Of a DNA stretch of 64,000 bases, positions 1-7,568 are shown piece by piece. The position numbers were made by a program, and so were the translations under genes. The notes below the pieces were generated by a model. It was given only the letters and a program-made list of their open reading frames with translations. It was not told the origin of the DNA and did no database searches. Positions within the stretch are counted from its first letter, which is position 1. The number at the start of each line of letters is the position of its first letter. The stretch spans positions 296,368 through 360,367 of the forward strand of contig NZ_KQ948994.1 in NCBI RefSeq assembly GCF_001514265.1, in the 5' to 3' direction. This DNA comes from Streptomyces resistomycificus. GTDB taxonomy: Bacteria; Actinomycetota; Actinomycetes; Streptomycetales; Streptomycetaceae.

Positions 1-50
1 ACGGCACCTTCTGGGCCGCCGACCTCGCTGGACGGGAGCAGGAGGCATGA
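1..50 (+). CDS. 3' end of probable L-fuconate dehydratase (partial)
   Basis: Only the last 15 codons and the stop (48-50) are in the window; the reading frame begins at base 3. The tail GTFWAADLAGREQEA resembles the C-terminus of enolase-superfamily L-fuconate dehydratases, which end in a PDGxFWxxDLA-like stretch (from memory of that family). The stop overlaps the ATG of the next gene as ATGA, so the two are translationally coupled. The identity fits the rest of the operon: dehydration of L-fuconate to 2-keto-3-deoxy-L-fuconate is the step just before the following dehydrogenase. The visible piece is too short to prove the family, so the call leans on context. Confidence 0.5.
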   Translation, partial: GTFWAADLAGREQEA

Positions 51-805
51 CCGGTCTGTCAGGACTCAGGGCCGTCGTCACCGGGGGCGCGTCCGGCATC
101 GGGCTCGCCACGGCCCGCGCACTGGCGGGGCAGGGCGCGGCAGTGGCCGTGCTCGACCTCGAGCCGGGCGGCGTGAGCGAACCGCTGCTCGGCCTCCAGG
201 CCGACGTCAGTGACGACGCCTCCGTGCGCGCCGCCGTGGAACAGGCCGCAGAGCGGCTCGGCGGCCTGGACATCCTCGTGAACAACGCGGGCATCGGCGC
301 GGTGGGCACCATCGAGGACAACCCGGACGAGCAGTGGCACCGGGTGCTGGACGTCAACGTCCTGGGCATGGTGCGCACCACGCGCGCCGCCCTGCCCCAC
401 CTGCGCCGCTCCGCGCACGCGGCCGTGGTCAACACCTGCTCGATAGCCGCCACCGCGGGACTGCCCCAGCGCGCCCTGTACTGCGCCAGCAAGGGCGCGG
501 TCCTCTCGCTGACTCTCGCCATGGCCGCCGACCACGTCCGCGAGGGCATCCGCGTCAACTGCGTCAACCCCGGCACCGCCGACACACCGTGGGTCTCCCG
601 GCTGCTCGACGCCGCCGACGACCCCGAGGCCGAGCGCGCCGCCCTCAACGCCCGCCAGCCCCTGGGGCGCCTGGTGACCGCCGACGAGGTGGCTGCCGCC
701 ATCGTCTACCTCGCGAGTCCGGCCGCGGCGTCCGTCACCGGCACCGCACTCGCGGTGGACGGAGGCATGCAGGGCTTGCGGATGCGCCCGGTGGACCGGT
801 CGTGA
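47..805 (+). CDS. SDR oxidoreductase, probable 2-keto-3-deoxy-L-fuconate dehydrogenase
   Basis: A 252-residue classical short-chain dehydrogenase. The N-terminal Rossmann motif is TGGASGIG (residues 12-19), NNAG follows the fourth strand, and the active site is S...YCASK. Near the C-terminus VNPGTADTPWV and a VDGGM end are typical of the sugar-acid dehydrogenases of this family. The start at 47 has GGGAGCAGGAGG upstream and overlaps the preceding stop. It probably oxidises 2-keto-3-deoxy-L-fuconate with NAD+ in the cytoplasm. The pathway step is inferred from its neighbours (dehydratase before, aldose dehydrogenase, mutarotase and lactonase after); an L-fucose or L-rhamnose 1-dehydrogenase role cannot be excluded. 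The stop overlaps the next GTG start. Confidence 0.85.
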   Translation: MTGLSGLRAVVTGGASGIGLATARALAGQGAAVAVLDLEPGGVSEPLLGLQADVSDDASVRAAVEQAAERLGGLDILVNNAGIGAVGTIEDNPDEQWHRVLDVNVLGMVRTTRAALPHLRRSAHAAVVNTCSIAATAGLPQRALYCASKGAVLSLTLAMAADHVREGIRVNCVNPGTADTPWVSRLLDAADDPEAERAALNARQPLGRLVTADEVAAAIVYLASPAAASVTGTALAVDGGMQGLRMRPVDRS

Positions 806-1839
806 GAACCACCGGGCTGGGCGGCAGCGGGGTACCGGTCTCGGAACTGGCGCTGGGCTGTGCCGCCCTCGGAAACCTCTTCCACCCGGTCACCGACGAG
901 GCCGCCCACGCCACGGTGGAGGCGGCCTGGAACGCCGGCGTCCGCACCTTCGACACCGCGCCCCACTACGGTCTCGGCCTGTCGGAACGGCGGCTCGGCG
1001 CCGCGCTGCGCGACCGACCCCGTGACACCTACACCCTCTCCACCAAGGTGGGCCGGCTTCTCGTGCCGGACCCGGAGGGCGGCGCGGGCGACGACCTCGC
1101 CCACGGCTTCGCCGTCCCGGCCACCCACCGTCGTGTCTGGGACTTCAGCGCCGACGGGGTGCTGCGCTCCCTGGAAGCCAGCCTGGAACGCCTCGGCCTG
1201 GACCGTGTGGACGTGGCCCTGCTGCACGACCCCGACGACCATGCCGACCAGGCGTTGCGCGAGGCGTACCCGGCGCTGGAGCGACTGCGTGCCGAAGGCG
1301 TGATCGGCGCGATCGGCGTCGGAATGAACCAGTCCGCCCTGCCCGCCAGGTTCCTGCGTGAGACGGACATCGACGTGGTGCTGCTGGCCGGCCGCTACAC
1401 GCTCCTGGAACAGGACTCGCTCGCCGAACTGCTCCCGGAGGCAGCCGCTCGCGGCCGGAGTGTCGTCATCGGCGGGGTGTTCAACTCCGGGTTGCTGACG
1501 GCACCCCGGCCCGGCGCCACGTACGACTACGCACCTGCTCCGCAGCCGGTCCTCGACCGGGCGCTACGGCTCCTCGCGGTCTGCGAACGCCATGGAGTGC
1601 CGCTGAGGGCCGCCGCGCTGCGTTTCCCGTTCGGCCACCCCGCGGTCGCGAGCGTCCTGAGCGGGGCACGCTCCCCCGAGGAGGTGCGCGACACGGTGGA
1701 GCAGCTGCGGCGCCCGATTCCGGACACGCTGTGGGACGAGATGCGCGCCGAGGGCCTGCTGCACCCGGACACCCCCGTCCCCGTACCAACCGGCCGGGCC
1801 GCGTCGACCGGGGAACCCGAGCCGTCGAAGGAGCCGTAA
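802..1839 (+). CDS. Aldo/keto reductase, probable L-fucose (D-threo-aldose) 1-dehydrogenase
   Basis: 345 residues starting at a GTG that overlaps the preceding TGA (GTGA). The AKR catalytic tetrad is visible: D51 and Y56 in FDTAPHYG, K82 in STKVG, and H142 in VALLHDPDD. This TIM-barrel family includes D-threo-aldose 1-dehydrogenases, which oxidise L-fucose to L-fucono-lactone. An ATG-initiated frame reaches 334, but it runs through the SDR gene in another frame and has no coding character before 802. The stop TAA shares one base with the next ATG. The operon context (mutarotase and lactonase immediately downstream) supports the L-fucose assignment; substrate preference is inferred. Confidence 0.85.
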   Translation: MRTTGLGGSGVPVSELALGCAALGNLFHPVTDEAAHATVEAAWNAGVRTFDTAPHYGLGLSERRLGAALRDRPRDTYTLSTKVGRLLVPDPEGGAGDDLAHGFAVPATHRRVWDFSADGVLRSLEASLERLGLDRVDVALLHDPDDHADQALREAYPALERLRAEGVIGAIGVGMNQSALPARFLRETDIDVVLLAGRYTLLEQDSLAELLPEAAARGRSVVIGGVFNSGLLTAPRPGATYDYAPAPQPVLDRALRLLAVCERHGVPLRAAALRFPFGHPAVASVLSGARSPEEVRDTVEQLRRPIPDTLWDEMRAEGLLHPDTPVPVPTGRAASTGEPEPSKEP

Positions 1840-2150
1840 TGAGGGTCGCCCTGCACACCAAGGTCCGTGCCGACCGCGTGAAGGAGTACGAGGCCGCGCA
1901 CCGGGAGGTGCCCGAGGAACTCACCGCCGCCATCCGCGCCGCGGGGGTGAGCGAATGGACGATCTGGCGCAGCGGCACGGACCTGTTCCATGTGCTGGAG
2001 GTCGAGGACTACCAGGCGATGATCGCCGAACTCGACAAGCTGCCCGTCAACATCGCCTGGCAGGCCCGGATGGCCGACCTGCTCGACGTCGTCCACGACT
2101 ACTCCGCGCAGGGCGCGGACGCCTCGCTGCCGGTGGTGTGGGAACTGTGA
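1839..2150 (+). CDS. RhaM-family L-fucose/L-rhamnose mutarotase
   Basis: 103 residues of the L-rhamnose mutarotase fold (RhaM, formerly DUF718), a small dimeric ferredoxin-like barrel. It opens MRVALHTKVRADRVKEYEAA with the family His near position 6, and has the typical IWRSGTDLFHVLEVEDY centre. Family members interconvert the anomers of 6-deoxy-hexoses so that the following dehydrogenase receives its preferred anomer. The ATG at 1839 overlaps the previous stop by one base and is preceded by GAAGGAG. It lies between the aldose dehydrogenase and the lactonase, as expected in a fucose oxidation operon. Confidence 0.85.
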   Translation: MRVALHTKVRADRVKEYEAAHREVPEELTAAIRAAGVSEWTIWRSGTDLFHVLEVEDYQAMIAELDKLPVNIAWQARMADLLDVVHDYSAQGADASLPVVWEL

Positions 2151-3055
2151 CCGGAGCGGAGACCGCGCCCGGCGTCGTGGACGCCCACCACCATGTGTGG
2201 GACCTGTCCGTCCGCGACCAGGACTGGATCAGCGGGGACGAACTCGCCCCGCTGCGACGCGACTTCAGCCTCACTGACCTGGTACCGGAGGCCCGCGCGG
2301 CCGGCGTCACCGCCACCGTGCTGGTGCAGACGATCACCGTGGCGGAGGAGACCCCGGAGTTCCTGGCCCTGGCCGCCGGCAACGACCTCGTCGCCGGGGT
2401 CGTCGGGTGGACCGACCTGACCGCGCCCGAGGTCGCCGAGACCCTCGCGAGTCTGGGCGCGAGCCCCGGAGGGGAACACCTGGTGGGCATCCGCCACCAG
2501 GTGCAGGGCGAGCCGGACCCTCGCTGGCTCGTACGCCCCGAGGTACTGCGCGGCCTTTCCGCGGTCGCCGACGCGCAACTCGTCTACGACCTCGTGGTCC
2601 AGCCCCACCAACTCGCGGCGGCCGTCGAGGCCGCGGAGCGCCTGCCGGGCCTCACCTTCGTCCTCGACCACCTCGGCAAGCCGCCCATCGCCTCCGGTGA
2701 ACTCGACCCCTGGGCGCGGCAGATCCGTCGCCTCGCCGCCCTCCCCAACACCGTCTGCAAACTCTCCGGCATGGTCACCGAAGCGGACTGGGACTCCTGG
2801 ACCGTCGCGGCCCTCGCGCCGTACGCCGACACCGTGCTCGACGCCTTCGGACCCGGACGGCTGATGTTCGGCTCCGACTGGCCCGTCTGCCGGCTCGCCG
2901 CCACGTACGCCGAAGTGATCGCCGCCGCACGCGAGTTGACGGCCGGGCTCGGGGCGGCCGAGCGCCACGACGTCTTCACCGGCACGGCCGCGCGGACCTA
3001 CGGCCTGTCCGTCGCCGCACGGCCGGCCCCGCCTCAGGAAGACCCATGCGCTTAG
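2147..3055 (+). CDS. Amidohydrolase-family L-fuconolactonase
   Basis: 302 residues from a GTG overlapping the mutarotase stop (GTGA). It is an amidohydrolase-2 TIM-barrel protein: the strand-1 metal motif is VVDAHHHVWDL (H14 and H16), followed by a HLGKPP histidine and the C-terminal FGSDWPV aspartate. The opening VDAHHHxWD, together with the RDFSLTDL segment, is characteristic of sugar lactonases of the L-fucono/L-rhamnono-lactone group. It should open the lactone made by the aldose dehydrogenase to give L-fuconate for the dehydratase. The last codons overlap the start of the lutA remnant at 3046, so all genes of this operon touch or overlap. Confidence 0.85.
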   Translation: MTGAETAPGVVDAHHHVWDLSVRDQDWISGDELAPLRRDFSLTDLVPEARAAGVTATVLVQTITVAEETPEFLALAAGNDLVAGVVGWTDLTAPEVAETLASLGASPGGEHLVGIRHQVQGEPDPRWLVRPEVLRGLSAVADAQLVYDLVVQPHQLAAAVEAAERLPGLTFVLDHLGKPPIASGELDPWARQIRRLAALPNTVCKLSGMVTEADWDSWTVAALAPYADTVLDAFGPGRLMFGSDWPVCRLAATYAEVIAAARELTAGLGAAERHDVFTGTAARTYGLSVAARPAPPQEDPCA

Positions 3056-3165
3056 CCCTCTTCATCACCTGCTTCAACGACACCGTGTTCCCCTGCACCG
3101 GTCGCGCCGTGACCGAACTGCTGGAACGCCTCGGCCACACCGTGGAGTTCCCCCAGGGCCAGACA
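3046..3165 (+). pseudogene. lutA: 5' remnant of a LutA/LldE-type Fe-S lactate-utilisation subunit
   Basis: The first 40 codons read MRLALFITCFNDTVFPCTGR onward to VEFPQGQT, the usual N-terminus of LutA (the Cys-rich Fe-S subunit of the LutABC L-lactate oxidising complex). At the point where the CCG cysteine motif should follow, the frame changes to proline/arginine-rich non-coding sequence. The start overlaps the lactonase end, so it was once the next gene of the operon. L-fucose oxidation ends in pyruvate plus L-lactate, which explains why lutA sat here. About 200 codons and any lutB/lutC are missing. Confidence 0.7.
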
Positions 3166-3227
3166 CCACCAGCGCGCCCGACGCGAACGACTCCGTGGTC
3201 TGCGTGGAGGTCGGCGGCATGCCGGCC

Positions 3228-3375
3228 GTCCTGGCAGGCGGCGTCTACCGGCTGGTCTGCGCCCACAGCGGCAAGGCTCTCGACAACGGCCACCGGCGGC
3301 GACGGCACTCCGGCCATCCAGTGGACCCCCAACGGCGGCGCCGCGCAGCAGTGGAACATGACCAAGGCCAGCTGA
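3228..3375 (+). pseudogene. Frameshifted C-terminal fragment of a ricin-type (CBM13) lectin domain
   Basis: Two frames carry one ricin-B repeat. GGVYRLVCAHSGKALD is read in one frame up to about 3287, and TGGDGTPAIQW then NGGAAQQWNMTKAS* in another. Such QxW lectin repeats normally close secreted glycoside hydrolases. The fragment directly follows the broken lutA, so an internal deletion joined the operon to the end of an unrelated lectin-bearing hydrolase gene, and a later indel broke the frame. Confidence 0.6.
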
Positions 3376-3381
3376 CCGGCC

Positions 3382-3414
3382 CCGGGGTGGCGTGCCCGGG
3401 GCCCGCCACCCCGG
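3382..3414 (+). terminator. Intrinsic-type hairpin after the fucose operon
   Basis: Perfect 11-bp stem CCGGGGTGGCG / CGCCACCCCGG with an 11-base loop, 6 bases after the stop of the lectin fragment. No T-run, as is common in Streptomyces. Confidence 0.7.
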
Positions 3415-3469
3415 CTCACCCGGCACCGACGCGACAGTCGCGGAAGCGGTGACCCGCGCCGGAAGCAGG

Positions 3470-3506
3470 CCGTGCTCCCACCTGAGGGCCTCGGGTGGGA
3501 GCACGG
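3470..3506. terminator. Strong hairpin upstream of the expansin gene
   Basis: A 13-bp perfect stem (CCGTGCTCCCACC / GGTGGGAGCACGG) around an 11-base loop. It could be a second terminator for the lectin-bearing gene or a leader structure. It covers the furthest upstream start of the next frame (3495), which argues for initiation at 3627. Confidence 0.55.
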
Positions 3507-3626
3507 CGGCATCCGGATGTCGTTCCAGCGACCCGACCCGACCCGAGCGGACCGAAAATCGGCGGCAACCTTTTCGCCACCGGCGGCCACTGGACAGTGC
3601 GAACGACGACACGCCCTTCCGAACGG

Positions 3627-4583
3627 ATGAACATGCAAGAGACACGCCAGGCCGCGCGGCAGCGCAGGCGCAGACGCCGGCTGATGGTGGGCACCACCGC
3701 TGGGCTGGTCGTCACAGGTCTCCTCGTCTGCCTGGTCATGACGATGCAACCAGACCGCGAGGAGAACGCCGGGCGTGCCCCGGCCACGGCCGTAGCCAAC
3801 TCCCAGGAATCCCGCCCGCCGACATCGCCGGGGAAGAAGTCCTCCACACCTTCCCCGTCCGCAGGCTCCGCGTCCCCGTCGGCCGACGCCACGACGCCGA
3901 AGGCTTCCGGGTCTCCGTCGGCGTCGGCGTCGGCCTCGGCGCGGAAGGTTCCTGCCACGTCCTCCCTGGCCGATCGGATCCGCCCGAAGAGCACCTATCA
4001 GGGAGTCGCCACCGTCTACGAGGCCGGGGTCGGGGACGGCGCCTGCTCGTACGGTCCGAGCGCCGACATGATGATCGCGGCGATGAACACCACCGACTAC
4101 GAGACGTCCAAGGCCTGCGGCGCGTACGTACTCGTTCGCGCGGCGAGCGGTGCCTCGGTCACGGTCCGGATCACCAACGAATGCCCACTGCCCTGTGCAC
4201 CGGGGCAACTCGACCTCAGCGAACAGGCCTTCGCGAAACTGGCCCCCGTCTCGACCGGGAGGCTCGCGATCACCTGGAGCCTGGTGAGCCCCGAGCCGGC
4301 GGGCACGATCTCGATCCGCTACAAGAATGGCTCCAGCCCCTACTGGTGCGGCATACAGGCGATCGGCCACCGCAACCCGCTCGCTCGGCTGGAGGTCCGC
4401 ACCGGCGGCGGCTGGCGCCAACTGACCCGCACCGACTACAACTACTTCCTTTCCCCCGACGGGAGCGGGTGCGGCGGCGCGATCAGGCTCACCGACATCT
4501 ACGGAGAACAGCTGACCATCAACGGGATCGCCTTGCGGGCGGATGCCGTGCAGTCGACGCGCGTACAGTTCGCCCGGCACTGA
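3627..4583 (+). CDS. Secreted/anchored bacterial expansin-like protein
   Basis: 318 residues from ATG 3627 (a second ATG at 3633 is equally possible). After a very basic N-terminus (RRRRRR) comes one hydrophobic segment (about residues 22-38), then a Ser/Pro/Thr/Ala-rich linker (about 45-115), then a two-domain expansin. The double-psi barrel runs from STYQGVATVYEAG and contains ACGAYV and ITNECP; the LDLSEQAFAKLAP loop carries the Asp matching the key D82 of BsEXLX1 (by family memory). The C-terminal beta-sandwich binding domain has YKNGSSPYWCGIQ. Expansins loosen cellulose-xylan contacts without hydrolysis, fitting the adjacent cellulases. The Asp of the VTD motif is Asn here, as in many actinobacterial homologues. 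No strong ribosome site is seen. Confidence 0.8.
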   Translation: MNMQETRQAARQRRRRRRLMVGTTAGLVVTGLLVCLVMTMQPDREENAGRAPATAVANSQESRPPTSPGKKSSTPSPSAGSASPSADATTPKASGSPSASASASARKVPATSSLADRIRPKSTYQGVATVYEAGVGDGACSYGPSADMMIAAMNTTDYETSKACGAYVLVRAASGASVTVRITNECPLPCAPGQLDLSEQAFAKLAPVSTGRLAITWSLVSPEPAGTISIRYKNGSSPYWCGIQAIGHRNPLARLEVRTGGGWRQLTRTDYNYFLSPDGSGCGGAIRLTDIYGEQLTINGIALRADAVQSTRVQFARH

Positions 4584-4610
4584 CCTGCTGCCGGTGTGCT
4601 GTGCGGCCTA

Positions 4611-4653
4611 CGGGGACCCGTCGGCCGGCGTCGAGGCACCAGGCGGGTCCCCG
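4611..4653. terminator. Bidirectional hairpin between expansin and celB
   Basis: Ten-base arms CGGGGACCCG and CGGGTCCCCG pair across a 23-base loop in the 85-bp gap between the convergent expansin and GH12 genes. Confidence 0.55.
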
Positions 4654-4668
4654 CAGGGTGAACGCGTG

Positions 4669-5799
4669 TCAGACGGTGGTGCAGGCGGTGCCGTTCAGGC
4701 TGAAACCGGAGGGCTTGGCGAAGGCACCGCTTGAGGTGCCCTGGAAGCCGAAGGTCGCCTGGCCACCGGCCGCCACCTCTCCGTTGTGGGCCACGTTGCT
4801 CGCGGTGACAGCTCCTGACGACCCGGACAGGGTCGCGTTCCAGGCACTGGTGATCTGCTGCCCGGACGGGAGGGTGAACGCGAGCTTCCAGCCGCTCACG
4901 CGGGAGGAACCGGTGTTGGTGATGGTGACGTCGGCTGTGAACCCGCCCTGCCAGGCGTTCGCCCCGTACGACACCTTGCACGCCGTAGAGCCTCCGGGGG
5001 TGCCCGGGTCACCGGTGGAGCCCGTGTTGACGGTGGAGGAGAACGAGTTCACGCCGAGGCCCACACCGTTCTGCCACGGCTCGAACCCTGCCTGAACACT
5101 CGTCATGTACCAGTTGTTCTGCGCGAGTCCCCGGGACACGGTCTGCCGGACGAAGTCCATGACGTCGAAGCTCCAGCTGCTGATCGCCGACGGAGCGACG
5201 AACGAGAGCACATCGTTCATGCCGTTGTTGCCTGACCACACCTGCCAGTCGCGCCCGCCCACGCTGGCGTTGCCGACCGGGGAACCGATGGGCTGAATCG
5301 ATCCGACCTTGTTGAACCAGATCATGATCTCGGTCCGGTTCACGCCGTCGGTGCGGGGCGTGGGGTCGAGCCAGATGTCGTACGAGGCGTTGTACGCCCC
5401 GTCGTTCACGTAGTTGTAGGAGATGCTCGTGGGGGCGCTGGAGATGGTGCTGAGCTGAGCGGGAAGCTTGGTGCCGGGCGAGCAGTTGGTGTAGTGGCAG
5501 CCGTTGTAGACGGACGGGTAGGACTTCGGAGCGCCGTTCGTGGGGACGGATCCGTCAGCCTGGGTGATCCTGAACCCCGAGTCGGTGACGGCGATGCACT
5601 GGGTGGCGCTGGTGCCCCAGCGGTTGTTCTGCACCACGTAGCGGCCTTGGATGGTCGTTGAACCGAAGGGCTGACAGATCGTGGTGTCGGCCTGCGCCAC
5701 GGACGTCGTGGTCAGAAGCGCGGCGAGCGATACGAGCGAGGTGAGCAGCGCGCCGAGCAGGCCACGCGCGCTGTGGGCATGGTGCGGGGAAGGACGCAT
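4669..5799 (-). CDS. celB: GH12 endoglucanase with C-terminal CBM2 (CelB)
   Basis: 376 residues, close to the 381 of S. lividans CelB, which it matches closely by eye. A signal peptide (residues 1-37, ending SVAQA-DTT) precedes a GH12 jelly roll (about 38-258). The nucleophile is E157 in TEIMIWFN and the acid/base is E240 in AGFEPW. A short PGTPGG linker leads to a CBM2 (274-376) for crystalline cellulose binding. The start at 5799 is preferred over 5829 because GAAGAGGA lies just upstream of it and the signal peptide begins normally. It hydrolyses internal beta-1,4-glucan bonds outside the cell. A perfect CebR box (5856-5869) lies 57 bp upstream, so expression should respond to cello-oligosaccharides. 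Confidence 0.95.
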   Translation of the reverse strand: MRPSPHHAHSARGLLGALLTSLVSLAALLTTTSVAQADTTICQPFGSTTIQGRYVVQNNRWGTSATQCIAVTDSGFRITQADGSVPTNGAPKSYPSVYNGCHYTNCSPGTKLPAQLSTISSAPTSISYNYVNDGAYNASYDIWLDPTPRTDGVNRTEIMIWFNKVGSIQPIGSPVGNASVGGRDWQVWSGNNGMNDVLSFVAPSAISSWSFDVMDFVRQTVSRGLAQNNWYMTSVQAGFEPWQNGVGLGVNSFSSTVNTGSTGDPGTPGGSTACKVSYGANAWQGGFTADVTITNTGSSRVSGWKLAFTLPSGQQITSAWNATLSGSSGAVTASNVAHNGEVAAGGQATFGFQGTSSGAFAKPSGFSLNGTACTTV

Positions 5800-5855
5800 G
5801 CGGATCCTCTTCAGGGGGAGGGGGGTCAACGGAAGTGCTCCCGGAACCTTGTGAA

Positions 5856-5869
5856 TGGGAGCGCTCCCA
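5856..5869. promoter_or_regulatory. CebR operator of celB
   Basis: Exact 14-bp palindrome TGGGAGCGCTCCCA, the established CebR binding sequence of Streptomyces, 57 bp upstream of the celB start. Confidence 0.9.
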
Positions 5870-6051
5870 ATCCTGGGTTCGGCACGGACTGTAGGGATGG
5901 TTCAGGTCACTGGCAAGACTGTCGGCATGAACATGCCGAACTGATTTCGGGGGCGCAGGTCGGACGGGGGTACCGAGACGAGAGCATCGCCCGTCTCCGA
6001 AAGCATCGCCTGGCTCCGAAAGCGCTCCCCGCACGAGTCGCCTGACGAAGG

Positions 6052-7074
6052 TCAGGTCGACTCGCGGATCACCAGCTCCGTACGGAGGATGACGTGACGC
6101 CAGGCCACGGCGCCCTCCTCCATCTCCTCCAGGAGCAACCGGACCATGGCCCGCCCGATCTCCTCGATCGGCTGCCGCACCGTGGTCAGTCGTGGTTCGG
6201 TCCGCTGTGCCAGCGAGAAGTCGTCGAAGCCGATCACGGCGACGTCCTCGGGTACCCGACGGCCGGCCGCGCGCAGGGCCTCCAGAGCCCCCGCGGCCGT
6301 GGTGTCCGACGCGGCTAGGACGCCGTCGATGTCCGGATGCCGTTGGATGAGCTCGGCCATGGCGTGGCGTCCGCTCTCCGCGGTGAAGTCGCTCTCGGCG
6401 ACCCGGGTCTGCTCGAACTCCAGGCCCGCCGACGCCAGGGCCTCTTCGTAGCCGCGCAAGCGGCACTGTGCGGCGTAGAGGTCGAGCGGCCCGGTGATGG
6501 TCGCGATCTCTCTGCGGCCCTGCCGCAGAAGGTAGGACACGGCGCTGCGGGCTCCGCCGATGTTGTCGGCGTCGACGTAGCTGACGTACTCCTCCCCCGA
6601 GCGGCGACCCAGCAGTACGGTCGGCAACCGGGCTTCGGCGAGCATGTCCGGCAGTCGATCACCGGCGTGCACGGACATCAGCAGGACCCCGTCGACCCGT
6701 CCGCCGCGCGCGTACTCGAGGAAGCGCTGCCGCTCGGCGTCCGAGCGGACCAGGGTCAGCAGCAGTTGGATCCCGGTGTCTGTCAGCGCGTCTCCGAGCG
6801 AGCGGACGATCTCGGAGAAGAAGGGCTCGGCGAACTGCCGCCAGTCCGGCTCCGTCATGACCAGCGCGACGGCGTCGGCCCGGCGCCCCGCCAGGGAACG
6901 GGCCGCGAGATTGGGCACGTAGCCGAGTTCCTCGATGGCCCGCTGTACGTTCCGACGCGTCGACTCCTTCACGCCCGCCGCGTTGTTGATGACGCGGGAG
7001 ACCGTGCCCCGTCCCACCCGCGCGTGGGCGGCCACCTCCTCCAGCGTCGGTGTCCCCGGGCGTCGCCTGCCCAT
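6052..7074 (-). CDS. LacI-family repressor resembling CebR
   Basis: 340 residues. The N-terminal HTH reads TPTLEEVAAHARVGRGTVSR with the hinge helix YVPNLAARSLAG. The periplasmic-binding-protein-like effector domain follows (about 65-340), with the usual IGFDDFSLAQRTEPRLTTVR segment. ATG 7074 is chosen because GGGGGAGG lies 6 bases upstream; an in-frame start at 7128 has no such site. The recognition-helix sequence and overall text are very like S. griseus CebR, whose effector is cellobiose. The canonical cebR sits beside cebEFG, and none of those transporter genes is present here, so this is probably a second, cellulase-linked copy. A near-perfect CebR box at 7178 suggests autorepression. 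Confidence 0.85.
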   Translation of the reverse strand: MGRRRPGTPTLEEVAAHARVGRGTVSRVINNAAGVKESTRRNVQRAIEELGYVPNLAARSLAGRRADAVALVMTEPDWRQFAEPFFSEIVRSLGDALTDTGIQLLLTLVRSDAERQRFLEYARGGRVDGVLLMSVHAGDRLPDMLAEARLPTVLLGRRSGEEYVSYVDADNIGGARSAVSYLLRQGRREIATITGPLDLYAAQCRLRGYEEALASAGLEFEQTRVAESDFTAESGRHAMAELIQRHPDIDGVLAASDTTAAGALEALRAAGRRVPEDVAVIGFDDFSLAQRTEPRLTTVRQPIEEIGRAMVRLLLEEMEEGAVAWRHVILRTELVIREST

Positions 7075-7177
7075 GACCACCTCCCCCCAAGAGATCACCG
7101 ATCTTACCGGCCGGAGGGGATCGAGCACACGACTTCGCCAGTGGCATGGTTACGGGCGGTCGCCCCGCAACAAAGGC

Positions 7178-7191
7178 TGGGAGCGCTCCCG
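7178..7191. promoter_or_regulatory. CebR-type operator of the LacI gene
   Basis: TGGGAGCGCTCCCG, one mismatch from the consensus at the last base, 104 bp upstream of the LacI start at 7074. Confidence 0.75.
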
Positions 7192-7270
7192 TATGGAGTG
7201 GGAGGTCATGGGTGCTGTCGCTGGTGGTCGGGAGCGGAACTCGCTGCTCAAGGCGCTGGTGACCCACGTT

Positions 7271-7353
7271 GACCTTGCTGTACATGGCCTGCAGCCACAG
7301 GAGGTAGCTGTAGGCCTCCGACGTGGTCTCGTGGGTTTGCGTCCGGGATCCAT
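7271..7353 (-). pseudogene. Internally deleted remnant of a GH48 cellobiohydrolase gene
   Basis: On the minus strand an ideal ribosome site (GCAAGGAGG) precedes ATG 7353 and a basic MDPGRKPTRPRRR start like that of secreted actinobacterial proteins. A frame shifted by one base then reads HETTSEAYSYLLWLQAMY (7280-7333), a highly conserved GH48 exoglucanase segment that normally follows the catalytic-region EAPDYG motif. Promoter and start are thus kept while most of the coding sequence is gone. In cellulolytic Streptomyces a GH48 gene often stands next to the GH6 gene, as expected at this place. Recognition of the GH48 peptide is by eye. Confidence 0.6.
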
Positions 7354-7411
7354 GTGCTGTTCCTCCTTGCGTCATGCGACTCACGGAGAGATGCCAAGGG
7401 CCTGAATCCAG

Positions 7412-7425
7412 TGGGAGCGCTCCCA
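7412..7425. promoter_or_regulatory. CebR operator of the GH48 remnant
   Basis: Exact TGGGAGCGCTCCCA, 59 bp upstream of the remnant start codon at 7353; the spacing is almost the same as at celB. Confidence 0.85.
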
Positions 7426-7491
7426 TCGTGAGGATGAAGACGGGCGCGGTCAAGATGTTGCGGAGTTCAAAGTTCGAACTGAGCTGACGGA

Positions 7492-7505
7492 GCGAAAAGT
7501 TTCGC
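7492..7505. promoter_or_regulatory. Palindrome in the cellulase intergenic region
   Basis: GCGAAAAGTTTCGC has 6-bp complementary arms (GCGAAA/TTTCGC) around AG. It lies between two CebR boxes, so it may be a second operator. GAAA-N-TTTC palindromes are known in front of Streptomyces plant-polymer genes (from memory). The regulator is unknown. Confidence 0.4.
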
Positions 7506-7554
7506 AAGGGCCCTATGAAACTTCACCGGTTGCCGCTAACTTCCTCCTCACCAG

Positions 7555-7568
7555 TGGGAGCGGTTCCA
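7555..7568. promoter_or_regulatory. Degenerate CebR box upstream of GH6
   Basis: TGGGAGCGGTTCCA differs from the consensus at two bases. It lies 607 bp upstream of the GH6 start, an unusually long distance. Confidence 0.5.

Noticed and set aside
3495..3626. Upstream extension of the expansin gene to 3495
   Set aside because: The extension begins inside a 13-bp hairpin and lacks a ribosome site; the charged-plus-hydrophobic N-terminus starts at 3627.
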